From Gammaproteobacteria bacterium (lineage in GTDB: Bacteria > Pseudomonadota > Gammaproteobacteria > Pseudomonadales > Halieaceae), in the NCBI GenBank assembly GCA_003646405.1, contig QNFR01000008.1:1-43484 (forward strand): a stretch of 43,484 nucleotides of DNA, read 5' to 3'. The notes below the pieces were generated by a model. It was not told the DNA's origin. It saw only the letters and a program-made list of their open reading frames with translations, and made no database searches. The translations under genes were made by a program, and so were the position numbers. Of this stretch, positions 1-7,724 are shown piece after piece (the first letter of the stretch is position 1; the number at the start of each line of letters is the position of its first letter).

Positions 1-108
1 AGCTGCCGACTAGCTTGACCCAGGGGTCGTGTCTGATGAGGGCCGCTCAGCTTATCGCAACAAACGACGCAAGTCGCGCTAATCCATGCACGTAACGGAG
101 CACAAATA

Positions 109-122
109 TTGATCTTGATCAG
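109..122. promoter_or_regulatory. Candidate FNR/Anr-type binding site
   Basis: The bases read TTGAT-CTTG-ATCAG. This matches the FNR/Anr consensus TTGAT-N4-ATCAA at 9 of 10 defined positions. It lies 175 bases before the pstS start codon, which is far for classical activation of pstS, so it may instead serve a divergent gene outside the window. A chance match in a region this size is possible, and no tested promoter element is visible next to it. Confidence 0.4.
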
Positions 123-180
123 TCTGTGTCCAATTGATTCCTTCCCGGCACAAGTAGCACCTGTCCTCCCCAACTTTTAT

Positions 181-209
181 CTGTTATCACTACACCAAGC
201 TATTGTAAT
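181..209 (+). promoter_or_regulatory. Weak candidate Pho box / promoter for pstS
   Basis: A Pho half-site-like CTGTTAT at 181 is followed 22 bases later (two 11-base periods) by TTGTAAT at 203, but the intermediate repeat is poor. The TATTGT/TGTAAT around 201-208 could serve as a -10. The match is much weaker than the Pho box before phoB. PhoB control of pstS is expected from the family, but this sequence only hints at it. Confidence 0.28.
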
Positions 210-296
210 TTGTAGTGGTTTTGCGTAGTTTTCGCTTCGACAACCACGGTTGTGGTCTGGTTTTCGAAAATCTGTATCAGGGAGTGTCGATTCAAC

Positions 297-1172
297 ATGA
301 AACAACCAAAGATTGCCCTATTTTCACTGTGTCTCAGCACGGTCTTGTTCACCTCGGTGGCCGGCGCGCGCACTGAGATCCAGAACAAGGGTTCCGACAC
401 CCTGGTCAACGTCGCCCAGGCCTGGGCCGAGGCCTACCAGAGCGTGGACCCGGAGGTGGCTGTGGCCGTATCCGGCGGTGGTTCAGGCACCGGCATCGCC
501 GCCCTGCTCAATGGCACGGTGGACATCGCCAATGCCAGCCGGCAGATAAAATCCAAGGAAATGGAGCTCGCCACCAAAAATGGCATCAAGCCGGTTGAAG
601 TGGTGGTCGGCTACGACGCCCTGGCGGTATACCTTAACAGCGCCAATCCCGCCACCACACTGACTATCGAGCAGCTGCGCGAGGTATTCGGCCGTGGGGG
701 CAAGGCCACCAAATGGACTGATCTGGGCCTGGAGGTACCCGGCTGCAAAGACCAACAGATCATCGTTGTCAGCCGGCAGAACAACTCCGGCACCTACGCC
801 TACTTCAAAAGCGCCGTCCTGGGTAAAAAAGGCAAGTACCGCCAGGGCACGCTGGATATGCACGGCTCCAAGGATGTGGTGGACCTGGTTGAGAAAACCC
901 CCTGCGCCATCGGCTACAGCGGCCTGGCTTATGCTACTGATCACATCAAGATGGCCTGTATCGCCGAGTCCGACCCCGCCAGCTGTATATCGCCCTCCTC
1001 CGCCAGCGCCGCGGACAAGAGCTACCCCATCGCACGCCCATTGTTCATGTACACTAACGGTGAACCCCAGGGTACTGTAAAGACCTATCTGGACTGGGTA
1101 ATGAGTGATGCGGGACAGTGCATAATAGCGGCCAAGGGCTACGCCCCCGTTCGTGACATAAGCTGCGAGTGA
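297..1172 (+). CDS. pstS: Periplasmic phosphate-binding protein PstS
   Basis: This is the phosphate-capturing subunit of the high-affinity Pst ABC importer, 291 aa. The start at 297 gives a clean signal peptide (MKQPKIALFS, hydrophobic core, cleavage near VAGA) with a GGGAG ribosome site 10 to 12 bases before it. An in-frame ATG at 252 would place 15 poorly fitting residues in front. The mature protein begins with the KGSDTL block and has the glycine-rich anion loop GGGSGTG typical of PstS, then a second conserved block (VVSRQNNSGTYAYF). Six cysteines fall in the second half of the mature chain, suggesting possible disulfides in the periplasm. It is the first gene of a plus-strand pst run; a 71-base gap separates it from the PhoU fusion gene. 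Family assignment is firm. Confidence 0.93.
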   Translation: MKQPKIALFSLCLSTVLFTSVAGARTEIQNKGSDTLVNVAQAWAEAYQSVDPEVAVAVSGGGSGTGIAALLNGTVDIANASRQIKSKEMELATKNGIKPVEVVVGYDALAVYLNSANPATTLTIEQLREVFGRGGKATKWTDLGLEVPGCKDQQIIVVSRQNNSGTYAYFKSAVLGKKGKYRQGTLDMHGSKDVVDLVEKTPCAIGYSGLAYATDHIKMACIAESDPASCISPSSASAADKSYPIARPLFMYTNGEPQGTVKTYLDWVMSDAGQCIIAAKGYAPVRDISCE

Positions 1173-1243
1173 ACCCACGCCATGACCGCGCAGCGGGTGG
1201 CAGCTCGCATGCGCCCCGATAATTACCGACTAGAGCCATTCGT

Positions 1244-2329
1244 ATGAGCCATTATGAAGAAAGGCTGGAGCGCGACCTGGGCGCGATCCAGAGTCGCATC
1301 AAAGGTATGTCGGATATGGTGCGGCGGGGGTTAGCCGACGCTGTTCACGCACTACAAAAAGGCGACCACCAACTCGCCGCCCGCACCATCCTGGCTGATC
1401 ACCCGATCAACCGGACCATGCGCGAGATCGACGCGGCCTGCCACGCCTTTATCGCGGTGCACCTGCCCAGCGGCAAGCACTTACGCCTGCTGTCCTCGGT
1501 AATCCGGGTCAATATCTCCCTGGAACGTATTGGTGACTACGCGGTGACCATCGCCCGGGCCTGTGAACAGCTGGCTGAGCCCCCCAGCGGCCACATGGCC
1601 CACGAACTGGAGTGCTTTAGCAGTGAGGTTCAGACCATGCTGGGACAGGCCATTACCGCCTTCAACGATCTCAACGCCGAACTCGCCAGGGGCACAATGG
1701 TGCTCGAGACAGAAATGGAATTCGATTTGGACGGCATTTACGCCGAACTGATGAATAATCCGGAGCAGAACACCGCCACAGCCCTGCTGAATATATTCAC
1801 CGTGTTCACCAATCTCAAGCGTGTCGCCGACCAGGCCAAGAACCTGTGCGAGGAAGCCGTTTTCGTTCAAACCGGACAGACCAAGATACCCAAGGTCTAC
1901 AACATCCTGTTTGTGGACCGTGACAACGGCTGTGCCAGCCAGATGGCAGAGGCCGTGGCGCGCAAGGCGTTTCCCGGCAGCGGCAACTACGCCAGCGCCG
2001 GGGCCGCTCCCGCTGCCGGTGTAGATCGGGCAGCAGTGGCCTTTCTTGCAGACCTGGGCCTGGATATCAGTACGGCAACTCCCCGCCCCACCGACTTTAC
2101 CGAGCACGAACTGGCGGAACTGCACCTGGTGATCAGCCTGCAGGGGCCGGTCAGCGACTATTTCGCCCAACTGCCCTTCCATACCTCCGGCATCGAATGG
2201 GATGTCGGCGCGCCCGGCCTGGCGAGTGGGCAACCCCCCGAGGGTGAGGAACTGAAGACCATTTACCGCGAACTGGGTTCGCAGATCAGTGAACTCATGC
2301 ACTTGTTGCGTGGCGAGGATGCGCCCTAG
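1244..2329 (+). CDS. PhoU domain fused to a catalytically degenerate ArsC/LMW-phosphatase-like domain
   Basis: This is a 361-residue two-domain protein. Residues 1 to about 210 are a PhoU repeat pair with the metal-binding signatures SLERIGDYA (92-100) and a weaker TNLKRVADQA (189-198). Residues about 218-356 resemble low-molecular-weight phosphatase-family arsenate reductases: ILFV then SQMAEA, and later LGLDIS. In that family the P-loop is C-x5-R; here Cys is replaced by Asp225 and Arg by Ala231, so neither phosphatase nor arsenate reductase chemistry is expected. PhoU proteins link Pst transporters to PhoR signalling. Sitting between pstS and pstC, this protein is probably a transporter-bound regulator; the second domain could be a ligand-sensing or docking module. 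A separate canonical PhoU is encoded at 5713-6435. Domain calls are strong; the function of the second domain is inference. Confidence 0.85.
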   Translation: MSHYEERLERDLGAIQSRIKGMSDMVRRGLADAVHALQKGDHQLAARTILADHPINRTMREIDAACHAFIAVHLPSGKHLRLLSSVIRVNISLERIGDYAVTIARACEQLAEPPSGHMAHELECFSSEVQTMLGQAITAFNDLNAELARGTMVLETEMEFDLDGIYAELMNNPEQNTATALLNIFTVFTNLKRVADQAKNLCEEAVFVQTGQTKIPKVYNILFVDRDNGCASQMAEAVARKAFPGSGNYASAGAAPAAGVDRAAVAFLADLGLDISTATPRPTDFTEHELAELHLVISLQGPVSDYFAQLPFHTSGIEWDVGAPGLASGQPPEGEELKTIYRELGSQISELMHLLRGEDAP

Positions 2330-2342
2330 CCGGGAAAAGCCC

Positions 2343-3257
2343 ATGAATCACCCTGTGACAACTGATTTCGACCGCCGCGATCGCGACTGGTACATGGACA
2401 AGCTGGTACAACTGGTGGTGTTCGTGAGTGGGATTTCCGCCATTGTTTTTGTTATCGGCATCTTCATCTTTATTACCAAGGAAGGGATGGGGTTCATACT
2501 CGACACGATGGACCCGGTGGAATTCTTTACATCTCCCTACTGGGAGCCGAGTGACGAGGATGCCCCGGAGTACGGCATTCTGGCACTTATTGCCGGCACG
2601 GCCAGCGTTACCGGCCTGGCGCTACTGGTGTCCATTCCCTTCTCCCTGGGCGCCGCCGTTTTTATCGGCGAGTTCTCTACCGGTAAAACTCGCGAGTTTC
2701 TCAAAATCCTGATAGAACTGCTGGCGGCCATTCCCTCTGTGGTATGGGGATTTATCGGCCTCACCATCATGAACCCACTCATCATTGACATATTTGATGT
2801 CCCCGTGGGCCTGTCTGTTCTCAACGCGGGGATTATCCTCGGTCTGATGACCGCGCCGATCATGACCTCCATCGCGGAGGATGCCCTGAAGGCAGTGCCC
2901 GATCGTTACAGGGAAGCGGCGGAAGCCATGGGCGCGACCCGCTGGCAGGTGATTTTCAAGGTGGTGTTCCCCGCGGCCAAGAACGGCCTGCTCGGCGCCG
3001 TGCTGCTCGGCGTGGGCCGAGGTTTTGGTGAGACCATGGCGGTACTGCTGGCAACCGGCCACTCGGTAAATATCCCCCACAGTATTTTTGACCCGGTGCG
3101 GGCCCTGACCGCCACCATAGCCGCTGAACTGGGTGAGACCGCTGTGGGCTCCGATCACTACCAGGCCCTGTTCACTATCGGTATATTCCTGTTCGCCATC
3201 ACGTTTATCATCAACCTTACGGCCGATCTCGTGGTTCGTGGCGTGCGCAATGGATAA
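2343..3257 (+). CDS. pstC: Phosphate ABC transporter permease PstC
   Basis: One of the two inner-membrane permease subunits of Pst, 304 aa. The start at 2343 follows a GGGAAAAG ribosome site and lies 13 bases after the fusion gene; an upstream in-frame ATG at 2289 lies inside that gene and was rejected. A long first membrane helix at about 22-45 is followed by a roughly 35-residue periplasmic stretch and five more helices. The coupling helix is clear (EAAEAMGATRWQ from 191), followed by the GRGFGETMAV block that carries conserved charged residues of PstC. Its stop overlaps the pstA start by 8 bases, indicating translational coupling. Length matches the family (about 300-320). Confidence 0.93.
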   Translation: MNHPVTTDFDRRDRDWYMDKLVQLVVFVSGISAIVFVIGIFIFITKEGMGFILDTMDPVEFFTSPYWEPSDEDAPEYGILALIAGTASVTGLALLVSIPFSLGAAVFIGEFSTGKTREFLKILIELLAAIPSVVWGFIGLTIMNPLIIDIFDVPVGLSVLNAGIILGLMTAPIMTSIAEDALKAVPDRYREAAEAMGATRWQVIFKVVFPAAKNGLLGAVLLGVGRGFGETMAVLLATGHSVNIPHSIFDPVRALTATIAAELGETAVGSDHYQALFTIGIFLFAITFIINLTADLVVRGVRNG

Positions 3258-4131
3258 GCCGATGTTCGCAGAAACAGCGCTAAACGTGAGGGACAAGAAA
3301 GTCCAGGGACTGTTTCGCCTGATTTTCGGTCTGATGACCGTATTGTTGATTATTCCGGTACTGGTCATCATGGGCATGCTGGTCTACAAGGGCGGCTCGA
3401 TAATCACCATAGACTTCCTGTTCACCGCACCCACCGATGGCATGACCGCCGGCGGTATTTTCCCGGCTTTGTTTGGCACGGTATGGCTGGTAGCGGTAGC
3501 TCTGTTGATCTCCGTGCCCATCGGCATCGCGGCGGCTATCTATCTCAGTGAATACGCCGCGGATAACTGGTTTACCCGGATTATCAACCTGGCCATTATC
3601 AATCTGGCCGGCGTTCCCAGTATCGTCCACGCACTGTTCGGAGTGGGTGCTTTTGTGGTCTTTTTTAAGTTTGGCACCAGCATCCTGGCCGCCAGCCTGA
3701 CCCTGGCCATCATGACCCTGCCCGTGGTAATCGTGTCCACCCGGGAGTCCCTGCAGGCGGTTCCCCGGGCGTTTCGTGAAGCCTGTTGGGCTATGGGGGC
3801 AACACGCTGGCAAACAATACGCCGGGTGGTATTGCCCAACTCGGTGAGCGGCATATTGACCGGTGTCATTCTGGAAGTTTCTCGCACTACCGGCGAAACC
3901 GCACCGATCATGTTTACCGGCGCTGTATTTTTCACCCCTCTGCTGCCGCAGAGCGTATTTGACCAGACCATGGCCATGTCACTGCACCTTTTTGTAGTGG
4001 CCACCCAGGTACCCGGCGTGCCCGAGGAACTGCCTTTTGGTGTGGCGCTGGTTCTTATCGGCATGGTGCTGGTAATGAACAGCGTGTCGATTGCTCTTCG
4101 TATGTATCTGCGAGGTCAAAAAAAATGGTAG
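3250..4131 (+). CDS. pstA: Phosphate ABC transporter permease PstA
   Basis: The second membrane permease of the Pst importer, 293 aa. I chose the ATG at 3250, which overlaps the pstC stop; an alternative ATG at 3262 gives a protein four residues shorter. About six membrane helices are visible. The ABC-coupling motif EACWAMGATRWQ lies near residue 177 and is followed by the SRTTGETAPIMFT block typical of PstA. The last codons (ATGGTAG) overlap the start of the next gene, so pstC, pstA and both ATPase genes form one tightly coupled unit. No sign of degeneration is seen in either permease, unlike the ATPases that follow. Confidence 0.93.
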   Translation: MDKPMFAETALNVRDKKVQGLFRLIFGLMTVLLIIPVLVIMGMLVYKGGSIITIDFLFTAPTDGMTAGGIFPALFGTVWLVAVALLISVPIGIAAAIYLSEYAADNWFTRIINLAIINLAGVPSIVHALFGVGAFVVFFKFGTSILAASLTLAIMTLPVVIVSTRESLQAVPRAFREACWAMGATRWQTIRRVVLPNSVSGILTGVILEVSRTTGETAPIMFTGAVFFTPLLPQSVFDQTMAMSLHLFVVATQVPGVPEELPFGVALVLIGMVLVMNSVSIALRMYLRGQKKW

Positions 4132-4907
4132 AGGAAGCGCCCGTGGCCGCAGCCGCGCCCATACTCTCGGTGAAAGATCTCGAGATCAGCTATGGCGGTC
4201 AGAAGGCACTTAGTGGCGTGAATCTGGAAATACTCGAAAACGAAATTTTCGGTATCATCGGGCCGGCCAACGCCGGCAAGACTTCCTTTCTCAAAGCCAT
4301 CAATCGCATGGACATATTTACCCCGGGTATGCAGGTACGCGGTGACATTACTTTTGCCGGCCACAACGTGAAGCACCTGAAAAATGTCTATGCACTGCGC
4401 TCCGCTATCGGTGTGGTGTTCCCCTTGCCGGTGGGTTTGCCGATGACTATTTACGACAATGTGGCTCTGGCACCGCGGCTGCGCGGTGTAAAATCCAAAG
4501 TGGATCTGGACATTATCGTCGAGCATTGCCTGGCACGTGCCGCACTTTGGGACGAAGTAAAAGATCGCCTGAATTCCCTGGGCAGCCTCCTTTCCGGGGG
4601 TCAACAACAGCGGCTGACTATTGCCAGGGCCCTGTCCCAGGAGCCCATATTGTTAATGCTGGACGAGTTTTCCATCGCAGTAGACCCGGTAACTACCATG
4701 CGTATTGAGGACGTACTAAAGGAATTGAAACAGGAAATGACGATTATCCTGGTCACCAACCTGGTGCAGCAGGCCAATCGCCTGGCCGATCGCACTGCCT
4801 TCTTCCTCGAAGGCAGCTGTGTTGAAATCAATGATACGCAGTCCCTGTTTTGTGGCGGCGCAACAGATCAGCGTACCACCGACTACATTGAGGGCAGATT
4901 CGGCTGA
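4125..4907 (+). CDS. PstB-type ATPase, paralogue 1 (intact signature, degenerate Q-loop and switch His)
   Basis: A 260-residue ABC ATPase of the PstB family, expected to sit under PstC/PstA in the cytoplasm. Walker A is present but atypical (GPANAGKT, 46-53, against GPSGCGKS). The Q-loop Gln is replaced by Pro100 (VVFP in place of VVFQ). The signature LSGGQ (156-160) is intact. Walker B keeps Asp180-Glu181 but the following Pro is Phe182. The switch His is Asn212 (VTN in place of VTH). The frame is open and the C-terminal DYIEGRFG is a normal PstB ending, so this is a constrained paralogue rather than a dead gene. Its defects complement those of the next gene, suggesting an obligate heterodimer with one working ATP site. 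It could alternatively be slowly decaying; codon-level selection tests would tell. Confidence 0.88.
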   Translation: MVEEAPVAAAAPILSVKDLEISYGGQKALSGVNLEILENEIFGIIGPANAGKTSFLKAINRMDIFTPGMQVRGDITFAGHNVKHLKNVYALRSAIGVVFPLPVGLPMTIYDNVALAPRLRGVKSKVDLDIIVEHCLARAALWDEVKDRLNSLGSLLSGGQQQRLTIARALSQEPILLMLDEFSIAVDPVTTMRIEDVLKELKQEMTIILVTNLVQQANRLADRTAFFLEGSCVEINDTQSLFCGGATDQRTTDYIEGRFG

Positions 4908-5686
4908 TGACTACTGACTCGCAAGCACTGGCCATCCGCACCCGCGACCTGAACCTGTGGTACGGCACTTTCCAGGCACTTTTCGACGTGGACCTGAAAA
5001 TCAAACAGGGTATTATCACATCGCTCATCGGCCCATCCGGTTGTGGCAAAAGCACCTTTCTGCGCAGCGTCAACCGTATCAACGAGCGACTGGGCTACGT
5101 GCGTATCAACGGCGCAATCGAAGTGCTGGGCAAGAATATTTACGATGAAGACGTCGAACTGGTACAGGTTCGCAAGCAGATTGGTATGGTATTCCAACGT
5201 CCCAACCCCCTGCCAATATCCATTCGCGATAATGTTTTGTTCGGCTACAACATACACACGCAAGGCAGACGGCCGTCATACCGGGAACAGGATGACGTCG
5301 TGGAAAACGCCCTGCGGCAAGTCTTGCTGTGGGACGAGGTCAAGGACAAGCTCAAATCCAAGGCCACGGAACTGTCCCTGGAGGAGCAGCAAAAGCTTTG
5401 TATCGCGCGCCTGATACCGGTAAAACCCGGTGTTTTATTGATGGACGAGCCCTGTTCCGCGCTGGATCCCAAGGGCACCGAAGCCGTGGAGGAACTTATC
5501 TGGGAACTGCGGGATAATTACACCATACTGATCGTGACCCACAACATGGCCCAGGCCCGGCGGACCAGTGAAGAGTGTATCTTCATGCTGATGGGCAAGG
5601 TCATCGAGCACACGGCCACCAACACCATGTTTGTCACGCCGGCCCAGCAGGAAACCGCCGACTATATCGAGGGGCGCTATGGCTGA
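4907..5686 (+). CDS. pstB: PstB-type ATPase, paralogue 2 (intact Walker/Q/His, degenerate signature)
   Basis: A 259-residue PstB-family ATPase whose ATG overlaps the previous stop (TGATG). Walker A GPSGCGKST (42-50), Q-loop Gln97 in VFQRPNP, Walker B LLMDE (177-181), D-loop SALDP and switch His212 (VTHN) are all canonical. The ABC signature is not: LSGGQQQ is replaced by LSLEEQQ (156-162), losing both glycines and the Gln that contact the gamma-phosphate across the dimer. A homodimer would therefore have two poor sites, whereas pairing with paralogue 1 gives one complete site. Both proteins align without gaps through residue 212, which points to gene duplication followed by division of labour. 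It ends 26 bases before the convergent phoU stop. Confidence 0.9.
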   Translation: MTTDSQALAIRTRDLNLWYGTFQALFDVDLKIKQGIITSLIGPSGCGKSTFLRSVNRINERLGYVRINGAIEVLGKNIYDEDVELVQVRKQIGMVFQRPNPLPISIRDNVLFGYNIHTQGRRPSYREQDDVVENALRQVLLWDEVKDKLKSKATELSLEEQQKLCIARLIPVKPGVLLMDEPCSALDPKGTEAVEELIWELRDNYTILIVTHNMAQARRTSEECIFMLMGKVIEHTATNTMFVTPAQQETADYIEGRYG

Positions 5687-5712
5687 TCCAGAGCGGTTTC
5701 CAGGTTAAATCG

Positions 5713-6435
5713 TCAATCGTGCGACCTGATCTGCTCACCCAGTTCCTCCAGGCGCCCATGCCTGACATCCAGGCCACGCACCAGGTACACAACCTGCTCG
5801 GCAATATTACAGGCGTGGTCGCCAATCCGCTCCAGGCTGCGCAGGGCCCACATTTCGTTGAGGATAGCTCCGATATCCCTGGGGTCTTCCATCATGAATG
5901 TAACGAGACTACGCATGGCACTGCCATACTCCCTGTCTACTTCAATGTCCCCCTTGACCACATCCACCGCCATGTTCACATCCAGCCTGGCGAAGGCATC
6001 CAGGGCGTCACGCAACATGATGGCCACACGGTTGCCAATATGACGGATCTCAATAAAATTACTCGGCGACATACCGCCCTCGGATAGGCGCACTGTCTGT
6101 TTAGCCACCTTGGCGGCCTCGTCGCCAATACGTTCCAGGTCGGTATTCACCTTGATAATCGCAATCACCAGCCGCAGATCACTGGCGGTGGGCTGGCGGC
6201 GCGCGAGTATGGAAGCGCACTCATCGTCAATGGCCATTTCCATCTGATTTACTTCGCGATCCTGATTCACAATGAGTTCCGCTACGCCGCTGTCCATTTT
6301 CATCATTGCGTCCAGGGCCGCGCTGACCTGTTGCTCGACTTTACCGCCCATCTCCAGCATCTGGTTTCTGAGGGATTCCAGTTCTTCGTTAAACCTGGCT
6401 GAAATATGCTGTTGGTAACTTTCTTGCTTCAACAT
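5713..6435 (-). CDS. phoU: Phosphate signalling regulator PhoU
   Basis: A canonical 240-residue PhoU made of two three-helix repeats. Each carries a metal-cluster motif, TDLERIGDEA (98-107) and SLERIGDHACNIAE (200-213). PhoU represses PhoR when phosphate is plentiful and interacts with the Pst ATPase. Here it is the last gene of a minus-strand phoB-phoR-phoU run, four bases after phoR, instead of following pstB as in E. coli. Since another PhoU domain is fused to an ArsC-like fold in the pst operon, the cell has two PhoU modules, one per transcription unit. No intrinsic terminator is visible in the 26 bases separating it from pstB. Confidence 0.94.
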   Translation of the reverse strand: MLKQESYQQHISARFNEELESLRNQMLEMGGKVEQQVSAALDAMMKMDSGVAELIVNQDREVNQMEMAIDDECASILARRQPTASDLRLVIAIIKVNTDLERIGDEAAKVAKQTVRLSEGGMSPSNFIEIRHIGNRVAIMLRDALDAFARLDVNMAVDVVKGDIEVDREYGSAMRSLVTFMMEDPRDIGAILNEMWALRSLERIGDHACNIAEQVVYLVRGLDVRHGRLEELGEQIRSHD

Positions 6436-6439
6436 CGTC

Positions 6440-7708
6440 TTAACTCCTCACTGGAAAAACCAGGGTGAAGGTACTGCCCTCACCCAACTCACTCTCGATT
6501 TGTAACCGAGCACCGTGCACAGCCGCGACATGCTTTACTATAGCCAGCCCGATACCTGTGCCACCTGTAGTCGATGAGCGGCTTTCATCGACCCGGTAGA
6601 ACCTTTCCGTCAGCCGAGGAAAGTGCACCGAATCGATACCCATTCCCCGATCGTGCACACTCAAAAGACAGCTGTCACCCTGCTGTCGCCAGCAAACCCT
6701 GACCGGACTGTCTTGCGGGCTGTACTTGATAGCATTGTTTACCAGGTTGGATACAGCACTGTACAGTTCCCGGTAGTCCCCATATACCCCCTGGTTTGTT
6801 TCAAGCGCCAGGTCCAGTTTGCGCTCAGGATTCACGCCCGCAACTTCGTCCCGCAGCTCCTCCAGCAGCGTGCCGATATTCACCAATTCCTGTTTGCCCT
6901 CGCGCTGTTCGCTTTCAATGCGCGACAGCCACAACAGATCCTTGAGCAGGTTTTCCATGCGCTGAGCCTGTTGCTCCATCTGCAGCAGGGCCTTGTGGTA
7001 CTGTGGGGGAAGTCCATCTGTATCAGTGAGGAAGGTGCCAAGGTAGCCGGTAATAACCGTCAGCGGCGTACGCAACTCATGGGATACGTTGCCGACGAAA
7101 TCGCGCCTGATTTGCTCTATGCGGACGGCTGCGGTGACATCGCGCACAAACAGCAAGCGCGCCCCATGGCCAAAGTGGGTTATTTCAACCCGCAGGTGCA
7201 ATGACACATCGCCAGTGATGCAATATTCCAGTGGCGAGGTGTAGTCACCACCCAGAAAATAAGCGTTGAATTCCGGTGCCCGCACCAGGTTGGTCAGGGT
7301 CTGCCCCCTGTCATCCGGGTAACGCAGGCCCAGCAAGGGTTCCACCGCCTTGTTAAACCACTTGATAGCGCCCTGCTCACCCACCATCACCACGCCGTCA
7401 CGCATAGAGGCGAATGAATCCTGCAGGTAATTCACTGTGGATCGCAGGCTCTCCTGCACCTCTTTATTTTTGCGTTGGTGTACATAGATCTGGGCGAGAA
7501 GCTCACCCCATATGCCATAAACATCCGGTGGCCGCTGTCTTGGATCCTGCAACCACAGTTGCATACGTCGTAGCTGGTAGAGCCAGTAGGCTAACACACC
7601 GATCAGGGTGATCATCACCGCGACCCATGGGTATCCGTAATAAAAGCCCACAGCTGCTGCCAGTACCGTCAGAAAAAATACTCTGGTGGCCACAGATATC
7701 CAATTCAT
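6440..7708 (-). CDS. phoR: Phosphate-regulon sensor histidine kinase PhoR
   Basis: The membrane histidine kinase of the PhoBR two-component system, 422 aa from the chosen start. Two closely spaced N-terminal helices and a short charged linker are followed by a PAS domain, the phosphoacceptor box DFVGNVSHELRTPL with His210, and an HATPase domain with NNAIKYS, DRGMGID and GGTGIGLAIVKH. There is no large periplasmic domain, as expected for PhoR, which senses through Pst/PhoU. I chose the ATG at 7708 because MNWIS leads directly into the first helix; an ATG at 7741 adds 11 unlikely residues and overlaps phoB. Neither has a strong ribosome site. Confidence 0.94.
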   Translation of the reverse strand: MNWISVATRVFFLTVLAAAVGFYYGYPWVAVMITLIGVLAYWLYQLRRMQLWLQDPRQRPPDVYGIWGELLAQIYVHQRKNKEVQESLRSTVNYLQDSFASMRDGVVMVGEQGAIKWFNKAVEPLLGLRYPDDRGQTLTNLVRAPEFNAYFLGGDYTSPLEYCITGDVSLHLRVEITHFGHGARLLFVRDVTAAVRIEQIRRDFVGNVSHELRTPLTVITGYLGTFLTDTDGLPPQYHKALLQMEQQAQRMENLLKDLLWLSRIESEQREGKQELVNIGTLLEELRDEVAGVNPERKLDLALETNQGVYGDYRELYSAVSNLVNNAIKYSPQDSPVRVCWRQQGDSCLLSVHDRGMGIDSVHFPRLTERFYRVDESRSSTTGGTGIGLAIVKHVAAVHGARLQIESELGEGSTFTLVFPVRS

Positions 7709-7724
7709 TGGTGGACACTTGTCA

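Larger units (their letters stand above)
1..296. other. Upstream intergenic region of the pst operon
   Basis: I see no convincing coding sequence before the pstS start at 297. The stretch holds one good FNR/Anr-like dyad (109-122) and a weak Pho-box-like and promoter-like segment (about 181-209), listed separately. A longer reading of the pstS frame back to 252 adds 15 residues that do not look like a signal peptide, so those bases are treated as leader. A gene ending just left of the window cannot be excluded. Confidence 0.5.

Noticed and set aside
4125-5686. Reading the two PstB genes as one functional gene plus one dead copy
   Set aside because: Neither copy has all motifs, both frames are open and translationally overlapped, and the missing motifs are complementary, which random decay would not favour.
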